From Weissella tructae (GTDB taxonomy: Bacteria > Bacillota > Bacilli > Lactobacillales > Lactobacillaceae), in contig NZ_CP007588.1 in assembly GCF_000732905.1 (NCBI RefSeq), forward strand, positions 620,001-684,000: 64,000 bases of DNA. Direction: 5' to 3'. The notes below the pieces were generated by a model. The model was not told where the DNA came from. It did no database searches and was given only the letters and a program-made list of their open reading frames with translations. Shown here piece after piece: positions 25,393 through 34,587 of the stretch (its first letter is position 1; each line of letters begins with the position of its first letter). A program made the translations under genes and the position numbers.

Positions 25393-26314
25393 GTGCTTGC
25401 TCCTTAAAGGCTTGTACAGTGGCTAAATCAAATAATGAGATGCCCTGTAGATCCGTATTCATTTGTTGGGCGAATTTCAATAATGTCCCATCCGCACCAA
25501 TTTCAATGACGCGTTCTGGCACTGTATCTGCCGTTAAGTGCATAAAGGCATCCGCAAAGAAAGTTGGTGTCGTCATTTGTGTGGTTAATGTGGTCGCAAT
25601 ATCTTGACCAAATGGTTGCGTCGTTGTATTTGAATACACGGGGATGGTTCCCTTTGCTTTTGGCACACTGTGTAATTCATCTCGTAAGGCCAAGGCCGCA
25701 TCACCCATAAATGGTGTGTGAAAGGCACCGGCGACAGATAACGGCACACAACGGACCTTCGTTTGTGTCACGACATAATCAGTAAAGATTTTTAATGATG
25801 CAACCGTACCGCCCACCACAATTTGCTTGCGCGTATTATGATTGGCTAAATACACGGCCACATCATCAGCTTGCATCTTTTTGATTGCTGCTAAAATGAT
25901 GTCTTGTTCTTTTCCAAGGACAGCGACCATCGTCGTTGCTTGCGCATCACTTGCAATTTGCATGTAACGTCCGCGCTTTTGCAATAAACGTAGTGCATCT
26001 GTAAAGTCAAAGACCCCACCTAGTGTTAAGGCTGTATACTCTCCAAGACTCAAGCCTAATAATGCAACTGGTTCGGGGATGTATTCAGACACCACGGCAT
26101 AAATCCCCATTTCATGGGCAAAAATCGCTGGCTGTGCATAGGCCGTCTCTTGTAACTTTGCTTCGTCTTTTAAGACCGTTGCATACAGATCGTAACCTAA
26201 CACGGCACTCGCACGATCAATCACTGCGCGATACGCAGCTTCATGTTCATATAGGTCAATTCCCAATGTCGGCATCGCCGCACCTTGGCCACCTAACAAG
26301 ATTGCTGTTTTCAT
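25379..26314 (-). CDS. fabD: Malonyl-CoA:ACP transacylase
   Basis: The 311-residue enzyme loads malonate from CoA to ACP. The nucleophilic serine lies in GLSLGEYTAL and the histidine in GAFHTPFM; the start contains AILLGGQGAAMP. It overlaps fabK by 4 bases (ATGA) and fabG by 14, so translation through fabK-fabD-fabG is coupled. Confidence 0.94.
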   Translation of the reverse strand: MKTAILLGGQGAAMPTLGIDLYEHEAAYRAVIDRASAVLGYDLYATVLKDEAKLQETAYAQPAIFAHEMGIYAVVSEYIPEPVALLGLSLGEYTALTLGGVFDFTDALRLLQKRGRYMQIASDAQATTMVAVLGKEQDIILAAIKKMQADDVAVYLANHNTRKQIVVGGTVASLKIFTDYVVTQTKVRCVPLSVAGAFHTPFMGDAALALRDELHSVPKAKGTIPVYSNTTTQPFGQDIATTLTTQMTTPTFFADAFMHLTADTVPERVIEIGADGTLLKFAQQMNTDLQGISLFDLATVQAFKEQAHADS

Positions 26315-27282
26315 GTTTTATCCTTTAATTGATACTTCGTCAAAATAACACTTGCTTCAGACCATGTGTCAGCCAAAATAGCACTGACGGGCTTAATGGT
26401 CTGAATCATCCCAGAAATTTGTCCGGCCATGAATGCACCTTCATCTTTATTACCGTCAATTACGGCACGACGAAGTGACCCATTTTCTAAGTCTTCAATC
26501 GCTTGGGCATCTGGCTTAGGCTTTGACATTTCAAAACGCTCTTGCTTAATAAAACGCTTTGCCATTTTTGTTTTCAGCACACGGGCACGATTACCTAATA
26601 ATTCACCAGTCACAACTGTATCGATATCATTCGCTTTCAATACCGCATTTTTAAAGGTCTCGTGTATTTCAGACTCTTCAGATGCCAAAAAACGGGTTCC
26701 CATCTGGATACCACTCGCACCTAGAGCAACTGCTGCTGCCGCACCACGACCGTCAGCAATCCCTCCAGCCGCAATGACCGGAATATTGACCGCATCCACC
26801 ACCTGTGGGACAAGTGTCATAGTTGATAGACTACCAATATGCCCACCTGATTCAGCCCCTTCGGCCACAACTGCATCAACACCTTTCTTTTCCATCATGC
26901 GGGCTAACCCAACTGACGGTACCACCGGCATGACGATGATGCCATGCTCATGTAGCTCTTCCAAAAAGGGGGATGGATCCCCGGCCCCAGTCGCAACGAC
27001 TTGGACACCTTCTTCAATCACGACGTCAAATACTTCGCGAATATGGCGGGACATCAGCATCACGTTCACACCGAATGGGCGATCAGTCACTTCACGTGCG
27101 CGATGAATTTCGGCACGTACTTGTTCAGCACGCCAGTATCCCGTACCAATAATGCCTAAACCACCCGCTTCAGAAACAGCACCAGCCAAACGACCAGTTC
27201 CTGCCCAGGCCATTCCGCCTTGAATGATGGGATAACGCATGCCTAATTTTTGAAATAACGGATTGTCTAGTTCTACTTGCAT
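26311..27282 (-). CDS. fabK: Enoyl-ACP reductase II (FMN-dependent)
   Basis: The 323-residue flavoprotein of the nitronate monooxygenase/FabK fold reduces trans-2-enoyl-ACP, the last step of each elongation cycle. It opens with MRYPIIQGGMAWAGTG and contains the FMN phosphate-binding region IPVIAAGGIADGRG and LGASGIQMGTRFLA. There is no fabI gene in the operon, so FabK is the enoyl reductase, as in streptococci, and FabI-targeting inhibitors would be expected to have little effect through this step. It lies 17 bases after acpP. Confidence 0.93.
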   Translation of the reverse strand: MQVELDNPLFQKLGMRYPIIQGGMAWAGTGRLAGAVSEAGGLGIIGTGYWRAEQVRAEIHRAREVTDRPFGVNVMLMSRHIREVFDVVIEEGVQVVATGAGDPSPFLEELHEHGIIVMPVVPSVGLARMMEKKGVDAVVAEGAESGGHIGSLSTMTLVPQVVDAVNIPVIAAGGIADGRGAAAAVALGASGIQMGTRFLASEESEIHETFKNAVLKANDIDTVVTGELLGNRARVLKTKMAKRFIKQERFEMSKPKPDAQAIEDLENGSLRRAVIDGNKDEGAFMAGQISGMIQTIKPVSAILADTWSEASVILTKYQLKDKT

Positions 27283-27299
27283 CGTGATTACCTCATTAA

Positions 27300-27545
27300 T
27301 TACGCGTTAGCGGCTAATTCTTCAGCGATTTTTTGCACTAGGCTTTCAACCGTTGTGATGTTTTCCGCAACTGCTAATTGAATATCGAATTCATCTTCAA
27401 CTTGGTTCAACACTTCAAATAGGTCCAATGAATCTGCATCAATGTCATTTGCCATATCTGTTGTTAGGGTTACTTCTGCTTCTTCCAAATCAAATTGTTC
27501 CATCAAAATTGCTTGTACCTTGTTAAAAATCATGTCGTTTGTCAT
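27300..27545 (-). CDS. acpP: Acyl carrier protein
   Basis: The 81-residue acidic protein has the phosphopantetheine attachment site in DIDADSLDLFEVLNQVEDEF, where the serine of DSL is modified. It carries the growing acyl chain. There are 65 bases between fabH and acpP, the largest gap in the upstream half of the operon, which could allow a separate start or processing; I see no clear promoter in it. Confidence 0.95.
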   Translation of the reverse strand: MTNDMIFNKVQAILMEQFDLEEAEVTLTTDMANDIDADSLDLFEVLNQVEDEFDIQLAVAENITTVESLVQKIAEELAANA

Positions 27546-27610
27546 TGTTTTATCTCCATTTATTTCATCTTTTAAAAAGTATATGTCATTAACTATCGTA
27601 TTAAATTTTT

Positions 27611-28582
27611 TTAGATGCGAATAACCATCGCACCTACTGTTAGTCCACCACCAAAACCGGCTAGGACAATCGTTTGTCCGGTCTTTAAGCGACCAGTTGT
27701 TTGTAATTCATTAAGTAGAATCCCAACACTTGCAGCACTTGTATTACCATACATGGCCACATTCATCGGAAATTTTTCTACGGGTTGATCTAATTTTTGT
27801 GCAACACTTTGAATGATTCGTGCATTTGCTTGATGGCAAACGAAATAATCGATATCATCCAAGTTGATGTGCGCTTTTTGCACCGCAGATAAGATGGCAC
27901 TTGGAACTTGTGTCGTCGCAAAATTATATACTTGGCGACCATCCATTTGGAATGTAAATGGTAACGCCGGGTCAACATTTGTGAACGGGCTTTCAGTTGA
28001 TACCTGACCGGCAGTCAGATACTCGCCTTTCTCCCCAAAGCTCACAAGATGTTCCGCTAACACACGGCCATTCCCTGTTACATTTGAAATAGCTACCCCA
28101 GCAGCACCATCACCAAACAATACTGCTGTGCGGCGATCATGCCAATCAACTAAACGGCTCAAGGTTTCAGCACCAATCACAATACCTTTTTGGTAACGAC
28201 TTTGTAGTAAAGCTGTTCCCATGCTTAAACCGTAGATAAAGCCTGCACACGCAGCGCCAACATCTAGTGCAAAGGCATGAGTTGCGCCAATACGTCCTTG
28301 TACCCCGGCAGCGACACTTGGCGTTAATGTATCCGGCGACATAGTCGCAACGATAATAAAATCCAAATCAGTTGCTGCCCAATTGGTAGTCGCAAGTAAC
28401 GCTTCCGCTACTTGCACCGCTAAGTCGGTCGTTGTTTCAGTTGTGACCACATGTCGTTGCTCAATCCCTGTTCGAGTTTGAATCCATTCATCTGATGTAT
28501 CCATCATCTGTGCTAATTCATCATTTGTCACAATACGTTCAGGTACAGCTTGTGCAGTCGCATTAATTGTTAATTTTTCCAT
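27611..28582 (-). CDS. fabH: 3-oxoacyl-ACP synthase III
   Basis: The 323-residue initiating condensing enzyme joins acetyl-CoA to malonyl-ACP. The catalytic residues are seen as the cysteine in DVGAACAGFIYGL, the histidine in FVCHQANARI and the asparagine in MYGNTSAASVGI. It begins immediately after the fabT stop codon. Position directly behind the regulator FabT matches fab operons of streptococci and lactobacilli. Confidence 0.95.
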   Translation of the reverse strand: MEKLTINATAQAVPERIVTNDELAQMMDTSDEWIQTRTGIEQRHVVTTETTTDLAVQVAEALLATTNWAATDLDFIIVATMSPDTLTPSVAAGVQGRIGATHAFALDVGAACAGFIYGLSMGTALLQSRYQKGIVIGAETLSRLVDWHDRRTAVLFGDGAAGVAISNVTGNGRVLAEHLVSFGEKGEYLTAGQVSTESPFTNVDPALPFTFQMDGRQVYNFATTQVPSAILSAVQKAHINLDDIDYFVCHQANARIIQSVAQKLDQPVEKFPMNVAMYGNTSAASVGILLNELQTTGRLKTGQTIVLAGFGGGLTVGAMVIRI

Positions 28583-29062
28583 CTATTCATTGATAGTGGC
28601 GTGTAATCCTTGCAAGTGTTGTTCAAGTTGGCTAATTGCTTTACCAATAACTTGTGTTTGATCATTTGAAAGAGAATCCGTCAATGAATGTGTTAGGTCG
28701 CGATGAAATGCTTCATGTGCACGATACACGGTACGACCACGATGTGTTAAGCCTAGCTTGATTTCACGTCGGTCTGTTTCAGAACGTTGACGCTCAACGT
28801 AGCCTTTTTTGACTAACTTATCCAACGCTGTTGTCATCGCACTTGGCTTCAAATGGACCAAACGCGCAATTTCTGTTGCATTTGGAAATTCGTACATGGA
28901 AATCGCCGCAATAATATGCATTTCTTTCAAGCTAATATCTTGAAATTCTGATCCTTGAAGATATACTTCTTCAATCCACATCACGTTATTAAAGACATCT
29001 ACCAAACTCTTATTCATTTGTTCAAACGCGACACGCTCAGATTCCACCATTATGCTCTCCAT
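28583..29062 (-). CDS. fabT: MarR-family fatty-acid regulator FabT
   Basis: The 159-residue MarR protein has a winged helix with MYEFPNATEIARLVHLKPSA and the wing VERQRSETDRREIKLGLT. In streptococci FabT represses the fab operon when bound to long-chain acyl-ACP. The ATG at 29062 has AAAGGTGA seven bases before it; a longer TTG reading from 29095 is rejected. The gene is second in the operon it would regulate, 7 bases after the fabZ-like gene. The palindrome TTCGATTATCGAA in the operon leader is a good candidate for its operator. Confidence 0.88.
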   Translation of the reverse strand: MESIMVESERVAFEQMNKSLVDVFNNVMWIEEVYLQGSEFQDISLKEMHIIAAISMYEFPNATEIARLVHLKPSAMTTALDKLVKKGYVERQRSETDRREIKLGLTHRGRTVYRAHEAFHRDLTHSLTDSLSNDQTQVIGKAISQLEQHLQGLHATINE

Positions 29063-29069
29063 TTCTACT

Positions 29070-29501
29070 TCACCTTTGTTGGTCAGAAACAACAAACATT
29101 AGTTCTGCTTCCGTTGTTAATTGACCATTAACTGTGACGTTTACCATTACGGTACCCATATTTTCTCTTATTGTACCAAATTTCACGGTCATATGGAGAA
29201 CATCACCTGGTTTTACTGGCTGATGAAAGTCTGCTTGATTCACCCCAGTCATATAGGCTGTTTTATGGGCAAATGTTGGCGAATACAAAATCAAGATGGA
29301 CGCTGCTTGTGCCATCGTCTCGATGATCAATGTACTTGGCATTGTCATGATACGTTGATTTGCAAAGAACGCTTCATTAGCGGTCACATTCTTAATGGCA
29401 ACTAGACTTTCGTCCGGAACCATATCGAGTACCCGGTCAATATATAGAATTGGGTATCGATTAGGAATGATGTCCATAATCTCTTGGACTTGTAATTCCA
29501 T
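29070..29501 (-). CDS. FabZ-like dehydratase/isomerase, first gene of the fab operon
   Basis: The 143-residue hot-dog protein has the FabZ pattern with histidine replaced in context: NRYPILYIDRV holds asparagine where typical FabZ has the active-site histidine (LPHRYPF in the other copy), while PSTLIIETMAQAA keeps the glutamate. In lactobacilli and enterococci the first-gene FabZ/FabN homolog can isomerise trans-2 to cis-3 decenoyl-ACP for unsaturated fatty acids. Here the substituted residue makes activity uncertain. The start at 29501 follows AAGGAG; the upstream in-frame ATG at 29567 would cross the promoter. It is the first gene after the FabT operator. Confidence 0.8.
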   Translation of the reverse strand: MELQVQEIMDIIPNRYPILYIDRVLDMVPDESLVAIKNVTANEAFFANQRIMTMPSTLIIETMAQAASILILYSPTFAHKTAYMTGVNQADFHQPVKPGDVLHMTVKFGTIRENMGTVMVNVTVNGQLTTEAELMFVVSDQQR

Positions 29502-29519
29502 ATCGCTTCTCCTTTTTAT

Positions 29520-29532
29520 TTCGATTATCGAA
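29520..29532. promoter_or_regulatory. Probable FabT operator
   Basis: TTCGATTATCGAA is a perfect 13-base palindrome about the central T. It resembles the TTTGA-N3-TCAAA type site of FabT in streptococci, with C replacing the central purine-side base. It lies about 15 bases downstream of the -10 element of the fab promoter and upstream of the ribosome site, so a bound repressor would block elongation or clearance. Confidence 0.65.
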
Positions 29533-29547
29533 CTATTCGACAAGAGA

Positions 29548-29577
29548 ATCATATTACAAGTGTCCAAGAACTGTCAA
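29548..29577 (-). promoter_or_regulatory. Promoter of the fatty-acid operon
   Basis: On the minus strand TTGACA (29572-29577) and TATGAT (29548-29553) are 18 bases apart, a near-consensus sigma-70 promoter directing transcription leftward into the fabZ-like gene. It would end in the FabT palindrome region. Confidence 0.8.
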
Positions 29578-29594
29578 CAAAAAATCAAAAGACA

Positions 29595-29630
29595 ACAAAA
29601 AAGGCATCTGATTATTTCAATCAAATGCCT
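29595..29630 (-). terminator. Terminator of the acyltransferase gene
   Basis: AGGCATCTGATT pairs with AATCAAATGCCT (one mismatch) and the minus strand continues with a T run. It separates the acyltransferase gene from the fab promoter. Confidence 0.85.
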
Positions 29631-29643
29631 GTTATACCACGGA

Positions 29644-31533
29644 TTACGCGATATTATTTTGTTTTAAAATTGACTCAGTGATTGTATCTGCGAAGTGTAC
29701 TTGTCCCTTTTCATTTGGATGTACACGATCATCGTAGAACCAATCTGGTTTGTTATCACTAACGCTATACCAGTCCACAATGGTCAAATTTGGATACTTC
29801 TTACTCATCTTTGTTAGCATCTTATTCACGTCGTTTTGCCAACGTCCCGTCGGTACACGGACGTTAACCCAGTACACATGACGATTACCTAAGAGTTCCA
29901 TAACTTCATCAAATTGTTCTTCAGTAAATGAACCGTTGGTTCCTAAGATCATCAAAACATTTTGTTGAATACCTTGTGTTTGGAGCATTGACGTAATAAT
30001 AGGTGTTGTTGCATACAATTGGCGTCCAACATCCGCGTTCATTGTTAATTGCGGGAATGTTTTTTCTAGCGTTGGTAACGCATCTAGTGCCATTGAATCA
30101 CCAATCGCTGTCATAGGTAATGATGCCATAAAGGATTTTTGTGTCTCAGTAAACTTACCATCACCAGCCGTTTTGTCTTCCGGTTCTGTTGGTGGAATCA
30201 AATTACCAAATTCATCATATTGTGGTTCTGTTTGTTCCGTTGCGGGTTCTGATGTTTCTTGTGCTTGTTTATCAGCGCGTTCTTTTGATTCTTTTAAATG
30301 TTCTTCTAATTGATTAGGTTTCTTTTCTACTGGGTTTGGTTCACTGGCTAAGGCATAGCCAGTCATACCACATAATCCAATTAGTAAGAACAAGCTAATG
30401 CGTTTAAATGGTAACGCTTTGAATCTAAAGAAATCGCGGCCATATTGCTTAATACCGGCCCACGACATACGACGTAATGGGCGTTCAAACAAACGGTATG
30501 ATAGTTCACTCAGAATCAGAATAATCACGATTTCAATCGTCGCATTCATAAGTAAATGGTCATTTACATTACCCACTTGCGCTTCATAGAAGACCATCAC
30601 TGGTGATTGGTAAAGATAAATACCGTAACTACGTGTCCCAACCCAAGAAAATACTGGATTGGTCATGACTTTATTCATATCTCCTGCGGGATGTACCACA
30701 GCCGCAACCAATACAGCGGCGGCAATACTAACCAGAACCATACCACCACGATACAAAAATGTATCATCAAATGCCATTGTAATAAACGCATATACTAAGT
30801 AGCCTAATGAAGCTAATCCAAGTAGATTCATCCCCCAATGACGAACAAACGTTGTCTTTTCAGCTAACCATGTACTTGGCCAAACAAACGCTAACCAACA
30901 CCCAATTAGAATTGAAAATGCACGCGTATCTGTTCCATAGTAGACCCGTGTTGGGTCGGCGCCTGGAATGTATAACCATGCCATCCATAATGCAGAAACA
31001 ATCGTTAATCCTGCAATAAACCAACTTGCGCGGCGAGCGCTACGTGCTTGTCGATAGAATATCAAACAAACAAATGGCCAAATCAGATAAAACTGTGCTT
31101 CTACGGCTAATGACCAAATATGTGTAAATGGTGACGGTGTCCCAAACTTATCAAAGTAAGATAAACCATTTGAGATTTGCCACCAATTATTGACATATAA
31201 CACACTACTAATAATGATTTCACGTAAATTAGTTAGTAAGTCTCGTTGAAACAGTACAATGTATGTCGATGCACTTGCTAATAATACGATTAGTGCTGGA
31301 TATAGTCTTTGTAAACGGCGCTTATAAAAACCAACGATATCAATGCGCCCTGTTTGAATCCATTCTTGATTTAATAGATCAGTGATTAAGTATCCTGACA
31401 CAACAAAGAATATTGTGACCCCTAAATACCCACCTGGTAATTGTTGTGGAAATAGATGATATAAGATAACACCTAATACGGCGAGTGTTCGTATACCATC
31501 TAATCCTGTTATGTATCGCCTTTTGTTTCCCAT
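29644..31533 (-). CDS. OatA-like acyltransferase with C-terminal SGNH domain
   Basis: The 629-residue protein combines an acyltransferase-3 membrane domain (about ten helices, residues 1-390, starting RYITGLDGIRTLAVLGVILYH with the conserved histidine) with an extracellular SGNH esterase/transferase domain (about 460-629). The latter has block I in TAIGDSMALDAL and the catalytic pair in YDDRVHPNEKG. Between them lies a charged, proline/glutamate-rich linker. This is the architecture of peptidoglycan O-acetyltransferase OatA, which acetylates muramic acid and gives lysozyme resistance; a related wall or exopolysaccharide acetylase is the alternative. The ATG at 31533 matches the start of the family; the longer reading from 31650 has unrelated sequence and is rejected. 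Confidence 0.85.
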   Translation of the reverse strand: MGNKRRYITGLDGIRTLAVLGVILYHLFPQQLPGGYLGVTIFFVVSGYLITDLLNQEWIQTGRIDIVGFYKRRLQRLYPALIVLLASASTYIVLFQRDLLTNLREIIISSVLYVNNWWQISNGLSYFDKFGTPSPFTHIWSLAVEAQFYLIWPFVCLIFYRQARSARRASWFIAGLTIVSALWMAWLYIPGADPTRVYYGTDTRAFSILIGCWLAFVWPSTWLAEKTTFVRHWGMNLLGLASLGYLVYAFITMAFDDTFLYRGGMVLVSIAAAVLVAAVVHPAGDMNKVMTNPVFSWVGTRSYGIYLYQSPVMVFYEAQVGNVNDHLLMNATIEIVIILILSELSYRLFERPLRRMSWAGIKQYGRDFFRFKALPFKRISLFLLIGLCGMTGYALASEPNPVEKKPNQLEEHLKESKERADKQAQETSEPATEQTEPQYDEFGNLIPPTEPEDKTAGDGKFTETQKSFMASLPMTAIGDSMALDALPTLEKTFPQLTMNADVGRQLYATTPIITSMLQTQGIQQNVLMILGTNGSFTEEQFDEVMELLGNRHVYWVNVRVPTGRWQNDVNKMLTKMSKKYPNLTIVDWYSVSDNKPDWFYDDRVHPNEKGQVHFADTITESILKQNNIA

Positions 31534-31855
31534 CGTCCTAACGGCCTTCCTATCCTCACATTTGTTTCGTGTTCTGCATGAGGGGGTGTTCCTAGACCAT
31601 TCGCCCGACATCCCTATTTGTAAACCACTACACTTGTAACGTATTGTCATTGTCTATTAAACACCAAATGTAGATAACATGCTATTAAAATCTAGGCAAA
31701 TTAATTAAAAGTCTGCCTAGATATTTGCCTGCATTCTAAAAAACGTCACGAAGTCATTAATCCCCCCAATTATGATACCCTGACCACCTAAATCAGAACG
31801 TAAAAAAGCACCTATACATCTGTTTCATTTACAGATATTTAGGTGCTGCTTTAAA
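31534..31855. other. Intergenic region upstream of the acyltransferase gene
   Basis: About 320 bases. The left part is the leader of the acyltransferase gene; the right end holds the terminator at 31802-31848. An in-frame extension to 31650 shows no similarity to the acyltransferase family. I see no other gene. Confidence 0.5.
31802..31848 (-). terminator. Rho-independent terminator of the ABC transporter operon
   Basis: AGCACCTA...ATCTGT pairs with ACAGAT...TAGGTGCT, with a T run on the minus strand, 8 bases after the ATPase stop. Confidence 0.85.
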
Positions 31856-32512
31856 TTACTTTAAGTAGATATTTTGATCACTGATTTGTTCGAAATACTT
31901 ATCATGTGACACAATAATCAATGTTTTATTTTGATTCTTCAAGTTAATTAATAGTTCGACGATATTTTTCTTGTTTTGTTCATCTAACGAACCAGTGGGT
32001 TCATCAGCCAAGATTATCTCTGGATCTTTTAAGATAGTTTTAGCAATCGCAACACGTTGTTGTTCTCCACCGGATAAATCATACACTTTCTTCGTTAAAT
32101 AGGCTTTTCCTAACCCAACATCTGTTAATGCGCGTACCTGTTGGACTTTTTTATCAGCTTTAGTCCCCTTTTTGTACGCCTGATTAATCGCAAGATTCGC
32201 TTGTACGGTCATATCGTCAATCAAGCCAAAATTCTGAAAAAGATAGTCTATTTTCTCTCTACGCCATTGTCTAGCTTCACGACTATGCAGCTTAGGCGTT
32301 GTTTCACCAAAAATCTTAATTTCACCAGTATCTGGTGTATCCACTAACCCAATCATATTTAACAATGTGCTTTTACCCGCACCACTTGGTCCAAAAATAG
32401 TTGTAATTTCACCTTTTTTGAAAATAAGATCGAGATCCTGGGTGACTTCATGCGTGCCAAATTTCTTGCTCACATGTTGTAGTGTCACATTATTTATCGA
32501 TGAAAATGTCAT
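31856..32512 (-). CDS. ABC transporter ATPase, lactococcin-972-type export/immunity group
   Basis: The 218-residue ATPase has Walker A in TIFGPSGAGKSTLLNMIG, the signature LSGGEQQRVAIAKTIL, Walker B EIILADEPTGSLD and the H-loop IIVSHD. It resembles MacB/LolD-type ATPases that work with large-loop permeases. The gene overlaps the permease gene by 4 bases (ATGA). With the 693-residue partner the pair matches the transporters found beside lactococcin 972-like bacteriocins, giving export or self-protection. Family placement relies on the partner's layout. Confidence 0.85.
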   Translation of the reverse strand: MTFSSINNVTLQHVSKKFGTHEVTQDLDLIFKKGEITTIFGPSGAGKSTLLNMIGLVDTPDTGEIKIFGETTPKLHSREARQWRREKIDYLFQNFGLIDDMTVQANLAINQAYKKGTKADKKVQQVRALTDVGLGKAYLTKKVYDLSGGEQQRVAIAKTILKDPEIILADEPTGSLDEQNKKNIVELLINLKNQNKTLIIVSHDKYFEQISDQNIYLK

Positions 32513-34587
32513 ATTTTCTCCCCCAGTAAGTGCCTTTTAATTATTTTACCAACCACAAAAACTGTCAGTAGTTCAAATAGACATAAAATCGTCATCCCCA
32601 CTAGTAACGTCAAATCAAACGCGCTTTGTGTCAACAACACACCAAACATAACGACGTATTGCATCGCAATCAAGACAAACAATTTAGCAAATAATCTAAC
32701 TTCACTATAACCAGCCATATATTTATAGTAGAGTTCTTTATTATGACTACGATAATAAAGCACGATGACATACACATTCATCATTAAGATAAATATAAAC
32801 ATGATGCCATTTGTTACTAATGCATTCTTCAAATTCCCGATTGCCGCTTTTAACTCGTCTAAGGCGAGATCATTCAAGCTCACAATTTGTACAAACTTAT
32901 CGGCATAATTTCCGATTGCTAAATCGTCATAAATTGCATGATACGTATCCTTAGCTGTCCCTGTTAGGGGTATCTTCAAGCCATCATAAATGTCCCCAGT
33001 CAATATATTCAGAAGAAGCCCATTATTTTCAGTTACAACGCTTACGATGGGCATCGGCTGATATTCACCACGATTTAAATCAAAATAGGTCGCATTCTCA
33101 GGCATTAAAACTATCCTTCGTTCAGTGATACCATCATCTCCAACACTATCTTCTAATTCATCTGCACGATTCTTAGGTACTAATAGGGTGACCTGTGTTG
33201 ATGTATCAGACACGACCACGGAATTATCCGCCATGTCTTTAAGCGGAAATTTCTGTAAATAATTAGGGTTCACAAATACTTCCTCTACATTCGCCACATT
33301 ATTTCTATTTGTCCCCTCTCGATATCCTTGGTCAAACAGTAAAGCACCCTTATCATTTAACTTTTGATAGACACGTGCTTTAGTTTCATCGTGTTTATCG
33401 ATATCTAGATTAGTCATCTCATACCCAACAATACGAGGGGTTAAAACGCCGTATTCAGCGCCTATTTTTGCGTCTTTATACCCGGATGACGTCATCAACT
33501 CTGCTTTTAATGACACATATTGAAACATGGGTACTAACATACTAAACAGCATCACTAGCGCTATCCCCTTCACGATATACACTAAGTAAAAAGACCAGTT
33601 TAAATAACTTTTATTTTTTAATTGCTTACTTAATGAGAAACGATTCAAGAGTGCAATCACACCCGTCCCCACTATAACCATCAAGCCAATAATGCTGATG
33701 AGCAGAAGAATCGTTTTTACTGAAATGACAAGATGTCCAAATACCCGCAGCACAATGCCTAATAACACGGTACACAACAAGACTCTTCTGAACGTTGTCT
33801 GAAAGAGCTGATAAAACATTTGATAACTTGAAAAACCCGCTAAACGGTAGGTACCAATATACTTTGTACTTAATAAAATGTACAAAACAACGAAAATCAA
33901 TAATATGCCAAACAAGATACTGGCTATGCCAGTGTATTGGTGCGCTTCATTCGTTTCGACCGTCGTATCTTGTAGATATTCAAGGTCATCTTCTGAGTAC
34001 GTAAAGGCCGGCACACCGTATTGTGTTTTAAAATGCTGATTGTATTTGCTTGCTAAGCCGTGAATAAATTGTTGAAACTGTTCTTCATTAGTTGTTTCAA
34101 CGTAAAAGACACCCTGTCTTCCGGTATAAGAGACATTCGCCGACATAGGTTCAATGGTTGCTGAATACCCTTTTAATGGTAAATCATCACGGTACTCACG
34201 CTCAACATTCGCCTCCGGTTGGTCGAAATACGTCCACACTTTACTTGGCTTAACTGTCGCGACCTGATAAGTGAGGCGGTCTTCGGTGGTGCCATAGTCA
34301 ATCTCTTGATACTCATTAAGTTGGAATCCACCATATCGCTGGACCTTCACATAATTAAGGTCTTGCTCTGTACTAGTTTCCTGCAGCAAGTCTAATATTT
34401 CAGTATATTCTTTATCCGACTTAATGTCGTTCGGTAACGTAAACGGCATAAAATCAGCATTTATGCGGGCTTGCTTCGTTGCCCTTTCACTCAAATAATG
34501 AATGTGCGACGCCTGAAATAACAAATACGATCCTAAGACAAATAATCCCCCGATTAGGACCAACAAGACTTTTCTAATCTTAAACAT
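32509..34587 (-). CDS. Bacteriocin-associated integral membrane protein (large permease)
   Basis: About 692 residues: an N-terminal membrane helix (VLLVLIGGLFVLGSYLLF), a large outside domain, a block of four to five helices around residues 215-360, a second outside domain, and three to four helices at the C-terminus. This duplicated half-layout with two extracellular domains is that of DUF1430-type permeases linked with lactococcin 972-like loci. The start at 34587 follows GGGGGAG two bases away, the same unusual leader as the gene at 38101; the upstream ATG at 34611 has no ribosome site. No bacteriocin structural gene is found in the 250 bases upstream. Confidence 0.72.
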   Translation of the reverse strand: MFKIRKVLLVLIGGLFVLGSYLLFQASHIHYLSERATKQARINADFMPFTLPNDIKSDKEYTEILDLLQETSTEQDLNYVKVQRYGGFQLNEYQEIDYGTTEDRLTYQVATVKPSKVWTYFDQPEANVEREYRDDLPLKGYSATIEPMSANVSYTGRQGVFYVETTNEEQFQQFIHGLASKYNQHFKTQYGVPAFTYSEDDLEYLQDTTVETNEAHQYTGIASILFGILLIFVVLYILLSTKYIGTYRLAGFSSYQMFYQLFQTTFRRVLLCTVLLGIVLRVFGHLVISVKTILLLISIIGLMVIVGTGVIALLNRFSLSKQLKNKSYLNWSFYLVYIVKGIALVMLFSMLVPMFQYVSLKAELMTSSGYKDAKIGAEYGVLTPRIVGYEMTNLDIDKHDETKARVYQKLNDKGALLFDQGYREGTNRNNVANVEEVFVNPNYLQKFPLKDMADNSVVVSDTSTQVTLLVPKNRADELEDSVGDDGITERRIVLMPENATYFDLNRGEYQPMPIVSVVTENNGLLLNILTGDIYDGLKIPLTGTAKDTYHAIYDDLAIGNYADKFVQIVSLNDLALDELKAAIGNLKNALVTNGIMFIFILMMNVYVIVLYYRSHNKELYYKYMAGYSEVRLFAKLFVLIAMQYVVMFGVLLTQSAFDLTLLVGMTILCLFELLTVFVVGKIIKRHLLGEKI

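Noticed and set aside
31534-31650. N-terminal extension of the acyltransferase
   Set aside because: The extra residues do not resemble a membrane or acyltransferase sequence, and a ribosome site precedes the later ATG at 31533.
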